In this document: one piece after another, positions 43,053 to 52,176 of the stretch
How positions within the stretch are numbered: the stretch's first letter is position 1
How the letters are laid out: each line of letters opens with the position of its first letter
Assembly (NCBI RefSeq): GCF_000023925.1
Contig: NC_013169.1
Coordinates: 2,356,001 to 2,420,000 of the forward strand
Reading direction: 5' to 3'
Length of the DNA stretch: 64,000 bases
Source of the DNA: Kytococcus sedentarius DSM 20547
GTDB taxonomy: Bacteria > Actinomycetota > Actinomycetes > Actinomycetales > Dermatophilaceae
Translations under genes and position numbers: made by a program
The notes under the pieces: generated by a model
What the model saw: only the letters and a program-made list of their open reading frames with translations
Databases searched by the model: none
What the model was told of the DNA's origin: nothing

Positions 43053-45173
43053 TCAGTCCACCCGCGGGTAGCTCCCGACCAGCTTGAAGAACACCGCGGA
43101 GCTGCGCAGTTCCTCCAGCGCGGCGGCCACGCCCGGTTCGGCGGCGTGCCCGTCGACCTCGATGAAGAACAGGTACTGCCACAGCACGCCGCGCATGGGA
43201 CGGGACTCGAGCTTCGTCATCGAGACGCCGTGCTCGGCCAGGGGGCGCAGCATCGCCAGCAGCGCACCGTCACGGTCGGTCTTCGGCGGCGACACCACCA
43301 GGCTCGTCCGGTCGTGCCCACTGGGCGGCGGCGACTCGTGCCCCAGCACCAGGAAGCGCGTGGTGTTCTCCGGGTCGTCCTCCACCCCGGAACGCCACAC
43401 CTCCAGCCCGTACAGCTCCGCCGCCCCGGCCGGCCCGAGCGCCGCGACGTCGTGCACGCCATGCGCCGCCAGCTCGGCCACCAGACGCGCGGCCTCGGCG
43501 TTGCTGCTCACCGGCACGCGCTCGGCATCGGGCAGGTGGCGCGTCAGGTACTCCTGGCACTGCGCCAGCGCCTGCGAGTGCGCGAACACCCGCCGCACAA
43601 CCGGTCCCGCGCCCGCACCCGCGGGCGCGCGCCCCATCAGGTGGTGCACGATCCGCAGCCGCACCTCCCCCACGGCCTCCAGCGGCGACCGCGACAACAG
43701 GTCCAGCGCCCGCCCCACAGCACCCTCGGTCGAGTTCTCCACCGGCACCACCGCGTAATCGGCCTGCCGCGCTTCCACCTCGCGCAGCACCTCCTCCAGG
43801 CTCGATGCGGGCACCGTCACCGCCGCCCCGCCGAAGTGCCGCACGGCCGCCTGCTCGGTGAACGTCCCAGCCGGCCCGAGGTAGCTGACCGTCAGCGGCC
43901 GCTCCACCGCCAGGCACTCACTCATCAGCTCACGGAACACACGGCGCACCGCATCGTCCGGCAGCGGTCCGGGGTTACGCTCCACCAGGCCGCGCAGCAC
44001 CTGCGCCTCGCGCTCGGGGCGGTAGGCGGCGGCGGTCCCCTTGATCGTGCCGATGGCGCGAGCCTGCGCCGCCCGCGCGTTCACCAGCCGCAGCAGCTCG
44101 CGGTCGATGCGGTCGATCTCCGCACGGTGCGGCGCCAGCCGGGCGGCGAGATCGTCCGCCGTCGATGCCGTGGGCGCGCCACCCGGGGTCGGCGAACCCC
44201 CCTCGTCCGCCCCGCCCGCCAGCGCCTCCGAGGCCTCCTCCGCCGTGGCGGCCCGCAGCGCCTTGGCGGCCGAGAGCAGCTCCCGGCTCTCGGCGAGGAA
44301 CCCCTCGGAGTGCCCGGCGAAGTAGTCGCGCACCGCCTCGAACTCGGCGACAAACCCGTCGCGGTCCCCCGACCGCAGTCGCTTCACCAGATCACCCAAT
44401 GTCTCGTGGAAGTGTTCCAGCAGTTCGAGATTCGACTCGGAGGCGGTGATGATGTCGTGGTACAGCTCGGCGTCCTGGGCGAAGAGGCGGCCCACCATCA
44501 TCAGCTCGGTGCGGTAGATGGGCGAGCTCAGCGCGAGCAGCCGGTCCAGATCGGCGCCCTCCCGCCGCAGGTCCACCCCGTAGGCCACGGTCACCGTGTG
44601 GCGCAGCGCCTGGATGATGCCCATGAGCCGGTCGTGCTCGGCCGCCTCCACGGTCTCCACCCGGCACCCCCACCCGGCGATCCGGTCGAGGATCCAGCCC
44701 ACCTCACCGCGCCCGGGGCTGTGCACCACCACTTCTCCGGCGGGACCGGCCACGTCGGGACCGAACATCGGGTGCAGGCCGGCGACCGGCCCGGTGTGAG
44801 CGGCCAGCATCGCGGCCAGGGCGGGGGCCTTCACGGACGTGAGGTCGGCCAGCACGGCATCGGGGCGCAGCGGGGGCAGGGCGGCGATGACCTGCTCGGT
44901 CACCCGGATCGGAACCGCCACCAGGACGAGGTCCGCCGTCGCGAACGCCGCCGCGTCGGGGTCACCCGCCGGACCCTCCGACGCGCTGGGCCCACCGGAC
45001 GCGCCACCACCGGGCGCACCAGCGGGAACCCCCGGCGCAGCCGGGTCGATGACGTGCACCAGGTCGCCGCCGCTGCGGAACCACTCGACGAACCGGGAGC
45101 CCAGCGCACCGGCACCCCCCACCACGACGATGCGGCGGCCCTGTTCGGCGATGGTCGACGCGGCGCTCTGCAT
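43053..45173 (-). CDS. Fused prephenate dehydrogenase-chorismate mutase-prephenate dehydratase
   Basis: This 706-aa protein spans three enzymes of Phe/Tyr synthesis. Residues about 14-310 match TyrA of the T-protein kind (IVVVGGAGALGSRFVEWF, GLHPMFGPDVAG, QALRHTVTVAYG, LALSSPIYRTELMMVGRLFAQ). About 345-430 is an AroQ chorismate mutase (HRAEIDRIDRELLRLVNARA). About 432-610 is the dehydratase (YLGPAGTFTEQAA, VENSTEGAVG, NTTRFLVLG). The end is an ACT domain with the Phe-binding ESRP motif. All key motifs are present, so one polypeptide could turn chorismate into both phenylpyruvate and hydroxyphenylpyruvate, with Phe feedback. Confidence 0.92.
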   Translation of the reverse strand: MQSAASTIAEQGRRIVVVGGAGALGSRFVEWFRSGGDLVHVIDPAAPGVPAGAPGGGASGGPSASEGPAGDPDAAAFATADLVLVAVPIRVTEQVIAALPPLRPDAVLADLTSVKAPALAAMLAAHTGPVAGLHPMFGPDVAGPAGEVVVHSPGRGEVGWILDRIAGWGCRVETVEAAEHDRLMGIIQALRHTVTVAYGVDLRREGADLDRLLALSSPIYRTELMMVGRLFAQDAELYHDIITASESNLELLEHFHETLGDLVKRLRSGDRDGFVAEFEAVRDYFAGHSEGFLAESRELLSAAKALRAATAEEASEALAGGADEGGSPTPGGAPTASTADDLAARLAPHRAEIDRIDRELLRLVNARAAQARAIGTIKGTAAAYRPEREAQVLRGLVERNPGPLPDDAVRRVFRELMSECLAVERPLTVSYLGPAGTFTEQAAVRHFGGAAVTVPASSLEEVLREVEARQADYAVVPVENSTEGAVGRALDLLSRSPLEAVGEVRLRIVHHLMGRAPAGAGAGPVVRRVFAHSQALAQCQEYLTRHLPDAERVPVSSNAEAARLVAELAAHGVHDVAALGPAGAAELYGLEVWRSGVEDDPENTTRFLVLGHESPPPSGHDRTSLVVSPPKTDRDGALLAMLRPLAEHGVSMTKLESRPMRGVLWQYLFFIEVDGHAAEPGVAAALEELRSSAVFFKLVGSYPRVD

Positions 45174-45214
45174 GGCGGGAGTCTAGAAGGCGGCTAGTAC
45201 CACACGGCCATCCC

Positions 45215-46228
45215 CTAGCGCGCGGCCCGGCACCCCCGTACCGGCTCGTCCTCGAGCGTCACGTCGAGCCACCGGGCGGAGTGGGTGAGTGCCCCGGAGC
45301 TGAGCACGTCGGCTCCAGCGAGGGCGAGCGCGCGGGCCGGGGAGTGGCCACCAAGCTCGCCGGCCGCGGAGGGCTCTCCGGCCGCAGGGGCGACCCCACC
45401 AGAGACCTCCACCACCGGGTGCAGGCCCGCGGCCCGGAGCAACGCCACGGCACCGGCCACACCATCGGGCCCCATGTTGTCCAGCAGCACGACGTCCACC
45501 ACCGGCCGCGCACCGGCATCGAGTCGGCGCCGCTCGAAGGCCGCCAACTCGCGCAGCTGGTCGAGCGTGTCAACCTCCACCTCGATGCGGACCATGTGCC
45601 CCGGCGCATCCGGCCCGGAGGCGAGCCGCTCCAGCACCGCCGTCACCCCGCCGGCCAGGGCGATGTGGTTGTCCTTCACCATCACCGCGTCGTGCAGCCC
45701 GAGGCGGTGATTGGCTCCCCCGCCGTGGCGCACCGCGCGCTTCTGCGCCGCGCGCAGGCCGGGGACGGTCTTGCGGGTGTCCACCACCTGCGCGCCAGTG
45801 CCGGCGACCTCCTCCACCAGCCGAGCCGTGGTCGTGGCGACACCGCTGAGCAGCCCCAGGAAGTTCAGCGCCACCCGCTCACCGGTGACGATGCCGCGGC
45901 TCGGCCCCGCCACACGCACCAGGTGGGCACCGGGGGCCACGCGGTCTCCGTCGGCGGCCAGGAGCTGGACGGTCAGCCGAGGGTCCACCTGCTCGAACGC
46001 GGCCACCACGAAGTCCAGCCCGGACACCACGCCGGCCTCTCGCGCGACGACCACGGCGGCACCGGTGGCGTCGGCGGGGATGGTGGCGCGGGCGGTGACG
46101 TCGCCGATCTCGCCCACGTCCTCGGCCAACGCAGCGGCCACCAGGGCGTCGACGTCGCGCGGTCGCGGGGAGCCGTGCGTGGCCGAAGGGCGAGTCGCGC
46201 CGGCGGAACAGGTGTCAGCGGTGCTCAT
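45215..46228 (-). CDS. nadC: Nicotinate-nucleotide pyrophosphorylase (quinolinate phosphoribosyltransferase)
   Basis: This 337-aa enzyme converts quinolinate and PRPP to nicotinate mononucleotide in de novo NAD synthesis. Family motifs include RVALNFLGLLSGVATTTARL, TRKTVPGLRAAQKRAVRHGG, HRLGLHDAVMVKDNH and VLLDNMGPDGV. Its ATG overlaps the nadB stop (ATGA), making it the last gene of nadA-nadB-nadC. A short Ala/Gly-rich insert (about residue 295) lengthens it slightly relative to typical NadC. Confidence 0.94.
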   Translation of the reverse strand: MSTADTCSAGATRPSATHGSPRPRDVDALVAAALAEDVGEIGDVTARATIPADATGAAVVVAREAGVVSGLDFVVAAFEQVDPRLTVQLLAADGDRVAPGAHLVRVAGPSRGIVTGERVALNFLGLLSGVATTTARLVEEVAGTGAQVVDTRKTVPGLRAAQKRAVRHGGGANHRLGLHDAVMVKDNHIALAGGVTAVLERLASGPDAPGHMVRIEVEVDTLDQLRELAAFERRRLDAGARPVVDVVLLDNMGPDGVAGAVALLRAAGLHPVVEVSGGVAPAAGEPSAAGELGGHSPARALALAGADVLSSGALTHSARWLDVTLEDEPVRGCRAAR

Positions 46229-48189
46229 CGGCCCACCCCCGATGCGGTGAGCGTCGCCCCGGGTGCCACGCAGGCCTCCGCGGCGGCGGACTCCAGCGCG
46301 ACAGCCCCGGGCGCAGCAGCCCCTGGTGCGGCGGGATCAGGCGCACCCCACCGGTGGCCGCCGACCGATTCCGCGCGTCGCAGGGCGGATCGCAGCAGCA
46401 ACCGGGCGACGAGGGCGTCGTCACCGGGGCGGTCGGCCAGTGCGGTCAGGGCGTGCTGGACGCCGTCACGCGTCCGGACCACCCCGGCGTGCACGGAGAG
46501 CAGCTCGCTGACCACCGTGTCGGGCCCGAGAACGTGCCGGCGGCTGGCCGGGTCACCGGTCACTGCGCTGGCGGGTGGGGCGGCATCGCGCGGCGTGCCG
46601 GCCAGGGCCAGGTCTACGGCGTCTGCCCGGATCGTGCGGTGGGGCGCCACGGGCGAGCGCCACCCGTCGTGCCAGGCAGCCAGCGGGTCCGCGGGCGGGC
46701 GGCACCTGTCATCGGCGGCGTCGGCGGCATGCGAGGCGTCGGCGGCGTCGGCGCTGCGAGGACCGCCCCCCGACCACGCGGCCAGGTCCTCCGCCGCAGC
46801 GCGGCCGGTGGTCACGGCCTCGAGGAGTGAGTTGGACGCCAATCGGTTGGCCCCGTGGAGCCCGGTGCACGCGACCTCACCCACGGCCCACAGACCGGGC
46901 ACGTCGGTGCGGGCGCGGGCGTCGGTGAGCACGCCCCCCATCGAGTAGTGGGCCGCGGGGCAGACCGGCAGCGGGTCACGGCGCGGGTCCAGGCCGGCTG
47001 CGGCGGCGGTGGCGGACAGTGCGGTGAAGCGGTCGAGGTCCGGCACGGCGCGGCAGTCGAGCTCCACCCGTCGACCGGCCCGTCGCTCGGCGTGGACGGC
47101 GGCCGCGACCACGTCACGCGGGGCCACCTCGTCGACGAAGCGATGCCCGTCGCTGAGCAGCACCGCCCCGGCGCCGCGGAGGGCCTCGGTGAGCAGCGGC
47201 AGGCGGCCGAGGGATGCGGCGGCCTCGGTGAGCAGCGGCAGGCGGCCGAGGGATGCGGCGGTCTCGGCGCTGCCCAGGGCTGGCAACGTCCTACCGGTCG
47301 CGGCTGCCGGCGTCGCGCCTGCCGGCGTCGCGGCCAGGTCCAGGGCGGTGGGGTGGAACTGCACGAACTCCAGGTCCGCCAGACGCGCGCCGGCCCGGGC
47401 GGCGAGTGCCAGGCCCGCACCCCGAGTGGTGGACGGGTTCGTGGTCAGCGCGTACAGGCCTGCGTAGCCCCCGGTGGCCAGCACGACCCGGTCGGTGGCG
47501 ATCCGGTGCGTGCCCCCGGCCGTGCGCACCACCACACCGGTGACGCGGCCGGGGTCGTCGGAGAGCAGCCCCGCGGAACCGGACCCAGAACGCCCTGCGG
47601 GGTCCGCACTGTCGCTGCCACCGGTCACCACCTCGGTAACCACACTCGCGAGGTGGGTGATGTGCGGGGCGGAGCTCACCGCATCGGCCAGGGTAGCGGC
47701 GATCGCGGCACCGGTCCGGTCGCCGGCGTGGACGATGCGGTGTCGTCCGTGGCCTCCCTCGCGCCCGAGGGACAGGGCGCCGCACATGGCGCCCGCGTGC
47801 GGGGGCCCGCTGGCGGTCCGGTCCCAGGTCACCCCGAGCGCGGTCAGCTCGGCGACCACGTCGGGGCCGGCGTCGGTCACGCGGGTGACGGTCGCCGCAT
47901 CGCACAGCCCGCCCCCCGCGGCGTGGGTGTCGACGGCATGCGCGGCCGGAGTGTCGCCGGTGCCCATGGCGGCCGCCAGACCACCCTGCGCGAGCTCCGT
48001 AGACCCACCCCGCCCCGGCTCCAGCGGGGAGACGAGCAGCACCGGCGTCGGCGCGAGGCGCAGCGCGGTGACCATGCCGGCCAGACCCGCGCCGACGACG
48101 ACCACGGGGGCACTCACCGGCGCGGCGGCATCGGCGCTCGCACCCACCCGGGCGGCGGTGCCCAGCGAACTCTCCTCCCGGGCACTCAC
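46225..48189 (-). CDS. nadB: L-aspartate oxidase
   Basis: This 654-aa flavoenzyme oxidises L-aspartate to iminoaspartate. I placed the start at GTG 48189, overlapping the nadA stop (GTGA). The FAD motif VVVVGAGLAGMVTAL is near residue 30. RGGSTELAQGGLAAAMG, LATGGYAGLYALTTNP, EFVQFHPTAL, HYSMGGVLTDARARTDVPGL and GANRLASNSLLEAV follow. At about 110 residues longer than usual, it contains a 13-residue tandem duplication and Ala-rich stretches. The core motifs are intact, so it should be active. Confidence 0.93.
   Translation of the reverse strand: MSAREESSLGTAARVGASADAAAPVSAPVVVVGAGLAGMVTALRLAPTPVLLVSPLEPGRGGSTELAQGGLAAAMGTGDTPAAHAVDTHAAGGGLCDAATVTRVTDAGPDVVAELTALGVTWDRTASGPPHAGAMCGALSLGREGGHGRHRIVHAGDRTGAAIAATLADAVSSAPHITHLASVVTEVVTGGSDSADPAGRSGSGSAGLLSDDPGRVTGVVVRTAGGTHRIATDRVVLATGGYAGLYALTTNPSTTRGAGLALAARAGARLADLEFVQFHPTALDLAATPAGATPAAATGRTLPALGSAETAASLGRLPLLTEAAASLGRLPLLTEALRGAGAVLLSDGHRFVDEVAPRDVVAAAVHAERRAGRRVELDCRAVPDLDRFTALSATAAAAGLDPRRDPLPVCPAAHYSMGGVLTDARARTDVPGLWAVGEVACTGLHGANRLASNSLLEAVTTGRAAAEDLAAWSGGGPRSADAADASHAADAADDRCRPPADPLAAWHDGWRSPVAPHRTIRADAVDLALAGTPRDAAPPASAVTGDPASRRHVLGPDTVVSELLSVHAGVVRTRDGVQHALTALADRPGDDALVARLLLRSALRRAESVGGHRWGAPDPAAPGAAAPGAVALESAAAEACVAPGATLTASGVGR
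47182..47259. repeat. 39-bp tandem duplication inside nadB
   Basis: The same 39 bp occurs twice in direct succession (47182-47220 and 47221-47259) and encodes a repeated ASLGRLPLLTEA segment. It preserves the frame, adding 13 residues to the flavoprotein outside its recognised motifs. It looks like a recent slippage or unequal-exchange event. Confidence 0.9.
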
Positions 48190-49313
48190 GAGAGCTCCAG
48201 CATCCGCTCGACGGCGCGGCGGGCACCCGCGGCCGTGGCGGGGTCGAGCGTGACCTGGGGCCCGCCGGTCTCCAGCGCGGCGCGGATGCCGGCCAGGGTC
48301 GAGCGGCGCATGTGCGGGCACAGGTTGCACGGCTGGACGTACTCCAGGTCCGGCTGCGCGGCGCGGATGTTGTCCGCCATGGAGCACTCGGTGATCAGCG
48401 CGACCTGCGGCGGGCGGTGGGTGGTCACGTGGTCGCGCATCTGCGCGGTGGAGCCGGCGACGTCGGCCGCGGCCACCACCTCGGGCGAGCACTCGGGGTG
48501 CGCGATGACGGTGATGCCGGGGCGCTCGCTGCGCAGCTGGGCGATGTCGGCCACGGAGAAGCGCTCATGCACCTCGCAGCGCGCAGGGTGGGTGATGACC
48601 TCCACCCCGGTGGCTGCCGCGACGTTGCGGGCGAGGTACTCGTCGGGCACGCAGATGATCCTCTCGGCGCCCAGGTGGCGGACGATCTTCTCGACGTTGC
48701 CCGAGGTGCAGCAGATGTCGCTGGCGGCCTTCACGGCGGCGCTGGAGTTGACGTAGGTGACCACCGGGACGCCCGGGTGGGCTGCGCGCAGGGCCTCGAT
48801 GTCGGCCACGGTGATCCCGTCGGCCAGCGAGCAGCCGGCGCCGGCGTCGGGCACCAGCACGGTCTTGCCGGGGTTGAGGAGCTTGGCGGTCTCGGCCATG
48901 AAGGGCACACCGGCCAGCACGATGGTCTGCGCCTCGACCTCCTGGGCCATCCGCGCCAGGGCCAGGGAGTCGCCCACCAGGTCCGCGACGCCGTGGAAGA
49001 TCTCCGGGGTCTGGTAGTTGTGCGCCAGAACCACCGCGTCCCGGGTGCGCTTGAGCTCGCGGATGGCGACGACGTCCTGGGCGAACGTGGCCCACTCGGC
49101 AGCGGGGATGACGTGGCGGACGCGCTCGTACTCCTCGCGGGTGGCCTCGATGGCGGCCGCGACGTCGAGGCGCTCGGCCTCGGTGGCTCGGTGGCGGACG
49201 CGGGGGGTGGCCAGCGGCGTGGCTGCGGAGGAGGTGGTGGCCGGCGAGGGCGTCGGCGACGGCGCGGCGGTCGGCGACGGCGCGGAGCTGGGCGAGGTGG
49301 AGGTGGTGGTCAC
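48186..49313 (-). CDS. nadA: Quinolinate synthase A
   Basis: This 375-aa [4Fe-4S] enzyme condenses iminoaspartate and dihydroxyacetone phosphate to quinolinate. It starts at GTG 49313 with AAGGGAG upstream. A Ser/Thr/Pro/Ala-rich leader of about 40 residues precedes the fold. Motifs include VVLAHNYQTPEI, GVPFMAETAKLLNPGKTV, DAGAGCSLAD, VTYVNSSAAVKA, DICCTSGN, HPECSPEVV and QPCNLCPHM. The cluster ligands are Cys in GCSLA, HPECS and CNLCP. It is the first gene of nadABC. Confidence 0.95.
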   Translation of the reverse strand: MTTTSTSPSSAPSPTAAPSPTPSPATTSSAATPLATPRVRHRATEAERLDVAAAIEATREEYERVRHVIPAAEWATFAQDVVAIRELKRTRDAVVLAHNYQTPEIFHGVADLVGDSLALARMAQEVEAQTIVLAGVPFMAETAKLLNPGKTVLVPDAGAGCSLADGITVADIEALRAAHPGVPVVTYVNSSAAVKAASDICCTSGNVEKIVRHLGAERIICVPDEYLARNVAAATGVEVITHPARCEVHERFSVADIAQLRSERPGITVIAHPECSPEVVAAADVAGSTAQMRDHVTTHRPPQVALITECSMADNIRAAQPDLEYVQPCNLCPHMRRSTLAGIRAALETGGPQVTLDPATAAGARRAVERMLELS

Positions 49314-49320
49314 GCGGACT

Positions 49321-49364
49321 CCCTTGTGTTCATAGTGAGTAGATGCTCACAGTGAGCACAAGGG
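49321..49364. promoter_or_regulatory. Dyad operator of the nadABC promoter, probable NrtR site
   Basis: TGCTCACAGTGAGCA (49344-49358) is a perfect 7-bp palindrome around one base. An overlapping GTGAG/CTCAC pair lies at 49335-49350. The outer arms CCCTTGTG (49321-49328) and CACAAGGG (49357-49364) are also perfect complements. The cluster lies 8 to 51 nt upstream of nadA and beside the NrtR gene, whose family represses NAD genes. Confidence 0.65.
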
Positions 49365-49482
49365 TAGATCATGCCGTGGCGCGGGTCACATCTGGCGGGC
49401 GGACGCCTCATCGCGCGGACCCTCCCGAACGCACCGCCACGAGCTGCGCACGGATCTGCGGGCCGAACAGACCGGGGCCAGC

Positions 49483-50445
49483 TCAGCGGACCTTGGGGCG
49501 GGGCAGCTTGGTGCCCACGTGGCGGCGCTCGGCGTGCACCGCACGGCGGTAGCTGTACAGCCGCGCCGGGCGCCCACCGGTCTCCTTGCTCGTTCGCCCC
49601 GTCGGCTCCACCAGCTCGGCCTGCTGCAGCACCAACCGACGGAAGTTCGGCTTGTGCACCTGCCGGCCCGCGAGCGCCTCGACGGTGGCCTGCAGGTGGC
49701 CCAACGTGAACTCCTCGGGCAGCAGCTCGAAGATCAGCGGCCGGTACTGAAGGGTCGAGCGCAACCGGGCCAGCCCGGTGGCCAGGATGCGCCGGTGGTC
49801 GTGCACCATCGGTCGCCCGGTGGCGGGGTGGGCGGACCCCGCCGACTCCGCAACCAGGCCGGCCTCCCACAGCAGCTCGTAGCGCTGCAGCACCAGGTCC
49901 GGCTGCCAGGGCTCCCCGTCGAGCCCGAAGGTGTACGTCACCCGGGCGCGGGCCTCGGCATCCACCCCCGCCCAGGCCTGCAGGGCAGCGGCCAGCGAGT
50001 CGTCGAGCGCAGCGTCGGCCCCACGCCGGTCCTCCCACGGGAACAGCGAGTAGATACTCATCCACTGCGCCCGGGAGGTCGCGCGCGTCAGACCCAGGTA
50101 GCTGATGGCGACTGTCCGGCCCGCCGTCACCGCCTCGTGGGGCGCGGCCGTCCGGCCCGGCGCCACCGTCTCCGCGCTGGGTGACTGGTCGCTCGATGCC
50201 GGCTCCGGGGACGTCGCCTCCCCAGGCAACCGCCCGGCATCGGCGAAGGTGTAAAGCTGCTCCACGTACCCCAGCTGGACGGCGCTCTGCTCGGCCACCC
50301 ACGCCCGCACCCCCGCCTGCAACGAGCGGTGCGCGGGTTCCAGCGGCCCGTGGGGCAGCGCGTCGTCGGTCGCCAGCACCACCGGGACGACGTCGTCCAC
50401 GCCGATCACGACGGCGACGAGCTCGGCGGCTACCTGGGATGACAC
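49483..50445 (-). CDS. nrtR: NrtR-type NAD-biosynthesis regulator (degenerate Nudix plus winged helix)
   Basis: About 320 residues start at GTG 50445, with an alternative GTG at 50490. The N-terminal Nudix-like domain (about 1-140; SLQAGVRAWVAEQSAVQLGYVEQLYTF) lacks the catalytic REUXEE Nudix box, as in ligand-sensing NrtR regulators. The C-terminal winged helix (about 225-300) includes FTLGHLQATVEALAGRQVHK and FRRLVLQQAELVEPTG. It lies just upstream of nadA on the same strand. ADP-ribose-type sensing is known for the family. Confidence 0.8.
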   Translation of the reverse strand: MSSQVAAELVAVVIGVDDVVPVVLATDDALPHGPLEPAHRSLQAGVRAWVAEQSAVQLGYVEQLYTFADAGRLPGEATSPEPASSDQSPSAETVAPGRTAAPHEAVTAGRTVAISYLGLTRATSRAQWMSIYSLFPWEDRRGADAALDDSLAAALQAWAGVDAEARARVTYTFGLDGEPWQPDLVLQRYELLWEAGLVAESAGSAHPATGRPMVHDHRRILATGLARLRSTLQYRPLIFELLPEEFTLGHLQATVEALAGRQVHKPNFRRLVLQQAELVEPTGRTSKETGGRPARLYSYRRAVHAERRHVGTKLPRPKVR

Positions 50446-50690
50446 ACCGTCATTCCAGCACGACCGGTCATCTCCCAGCGCATCGCACACCGACCCCGCA
50501 GGGTCGACGACCGCTCCAGCGACGACCTCCCCGCCTCAGCGCCGGACGTCGATGCCGCGCACGGCCAGCGGGGTGCACTCGCGCCCGTCGGTGCGGGAGC
50601 AGTCCGGCATCACGTGCAGCGCCAGCGAGCGGGGGTGCGCCCACCCACAGGCGCACCCCGCATCCACCCGCCGCTGCGTACGCTCACCGG

Positions 50691-51887
50691 GTGAGCACCC
50701 GACTTCCCCACCCCGACGAGACCCACGCCGCACCCCCGGAGGCGACGGCTGCTGACGCGCGGCCCGCCCCCATCAACCCCGTGATGGCCCTGGTCGGGCT
50801 GGCGGCACTGGTCATCATCGGCGCGGGCATCCGCAGCCAGGCCGGCATGCTCGGCCCGATGTTCCTGGCCCTCACGCTCGTGATCACGGCCTACCCGATG
50901 GTGACCTGGATGCGCCGCCACAAGGTGCCCGGGCCGCTGGCCACCCTGGCCTCCTTGTTGGCCATCTACGCGGTCCTGGCCGCCATCGCCTGGTCGATGG
51001 TGTGGTCGGTCCTGCGGCTGGTGGAGGTCATGCCCGAGTACGTCGAACAGGGCACCCAGCTGTACGACCAGACCATCTCCCAGCTGGCGCGATACGGGGT
51101 GGAGGAGTCGCAGCTGGAGGACCTGCTCACGAACGTCGAGCCCGGGCAGGTGGCCGGCGTGGTGCGCAACCTCGCCGGGCAGCTCTCAGGTGGGGCCTCG
51201 CTGCTGACCCTGCTGGTGATCGGACTGATCTTCCTGGTGCTCGACACCGGCAGCATGGAGGCCCGCATGCGCGTGCTGGCCGACCAGCGTCCCGGGGCGG
51301 CGGCTGCGTTCGGCGACTTCGCGCGCCGGGTGCGTTCCTACTGGCTGGTCACCACGGTCTTCGGCATCCTCGTCGCGCTGGTGGACGTGGTCTTCCTGTG
51401 GGCCCTGGGCATCCCGTTGGCCATCACCTGGGGCGTGTTCAGCTTCGTCACCAACTACATCCCCAACGTGGGCTTCGTGCTGGGGCTCATCCCGCCCACG
51501 CTGATCGCGCTGCTGGAGAAGGGGCCGTTCATCGCCGTGGTCGTGGCAGTGGGCTACTGGGCCATCAACTTCGTGTTCCAGACCATCATCCAGCCGCGCG
51601 TGACGGGCGACATGGTGGGACTGAACGCGACGGTCATCTTCGTCTCACTGATCGTGTGGGCCTACCTGTTGGGCCCGCTGGGCGCCCTGGTGGCCGTGCC
51701 GGCGACGATCTTCGCGAAGTCCCTGCTGGTGGACCACATCCCGGGCAACCGCTGGATGGCGGCGCTGCTGGGCGAGACCCCCCAGGAGGGGCAGGGGCAG
51801 GGAGCTGGTGAGTCCGGGGCCGCGGACGAGGCGGACCAGGGCGAGGCGGGGGCGGCCCCATCAGCGGGCGCGGCCCCCTCGGCCTGA
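50691..51887 (+). CDS. AI-2E family (DUF20/PerM-like) transporter
   Basis: This 398-aa membrane protein starts at GTG 50691 (VSTRLPHPDETH). It has about eight transmembrane segments and the AI-2E family signature in its second half (FGILVALVDVVFLWALGIPLA, FSFVTNYIPNVGFVLGLIPPTLIALL, IIQPRVTGDMVGLNATVIFVSL). The acidic Gln/Gly/Ala-rich C-terminal tail is cytoplasmic. Members include AI-2 exporters and Na+/H+ antiporters, so the substrate is open. Confidence 0.87.
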   Translation: MSTRLPHPDETHAAPPEATAADARPAPINPVMALVGLAALVIIGAGIRSQAGMLGPMFLALTLVITAYPMVTWMRRHKVPGPLATLASLLAIYAVLAAIAWSMVWSVLRLVEVMPEYVEQGTQLYDQTISQLARYGVEESQLEDLLTNVEPGQVAGVVRNLAGQLSGGASLLTLLVIGLIFLVLDTGSMEARMRVLADQRPGAAAAFGDFARRVRSYWLVTTVFGILVALVDVVFLWALGIPLAITWGVFSFVTNYIPNVGFVLGLIPPTLIALLEKGPFIAVVVAVGYWAINFVFQTIIQPRVTGDMVGLNATVIFVSLIVWAYLLGPLGALVAVPATIFAKSLLVDHIPGNRWMAALLGETPQEGQGQGAGESGAADEADQGEAGAAPSAGAAPSA

Positions 51888-51907
51888 ACGACCCCCGGAA
51901 CATCAGT

Positions 51908-51937
51908 CAGCGGGTCGGAGCGAACTCCGACCCGCTG
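51908..51937. terminator. Strong hairpin terminator after the AI-2E gene
   Basis: A perfect 13-bp stem, CAGCGGGTCGGAG with CTCCGACCCGCTG, closes a CGAA tetraloop, 20 nt after the gene's stop. No T run follows, which is usual for high-GC actinobacterial terminators. The remaining intergenic sequence to 52176 shows nothing else clear. Confidence 0.7.
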
Positions 51938-52176
51938 CGCTCTTCCGGTGCCCCGTGGGTATCCCATCCACCGTCCGAGCCTGATGGCCACTGGGAGATC
52001 CCGGTCCCTGTGGCGTGAGACCCACTCTGCACGTCCACCGGCCCGCGAGGGGCACCGAACGGCACATCTAGGGCAAACCTTTACCTGACCCGCGCCGGAA
52101 CGTGATCCACGCCGCCCAGCAGGCCCCCTCGCGGCGCTCCGGCGTGGTTGTCGGAGGGTCGTCCTAGGGTGGGCGC

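Noticed and set aside
43146-45197. 683-codon plus-strand frame opposite the TyrA-PheA fusion
   Set aside because: It is composed of repetitive Arg/His/Gln/Gly residues typical of an antisense shadow. The minus strand carries all the enzyme motifs.
46855-48756. 633-codon plus-strand frame opposite nadB and nadA
   Set aside because: It crosses two confirmed genes, has no recognisable domain and shows shadow-type composition.
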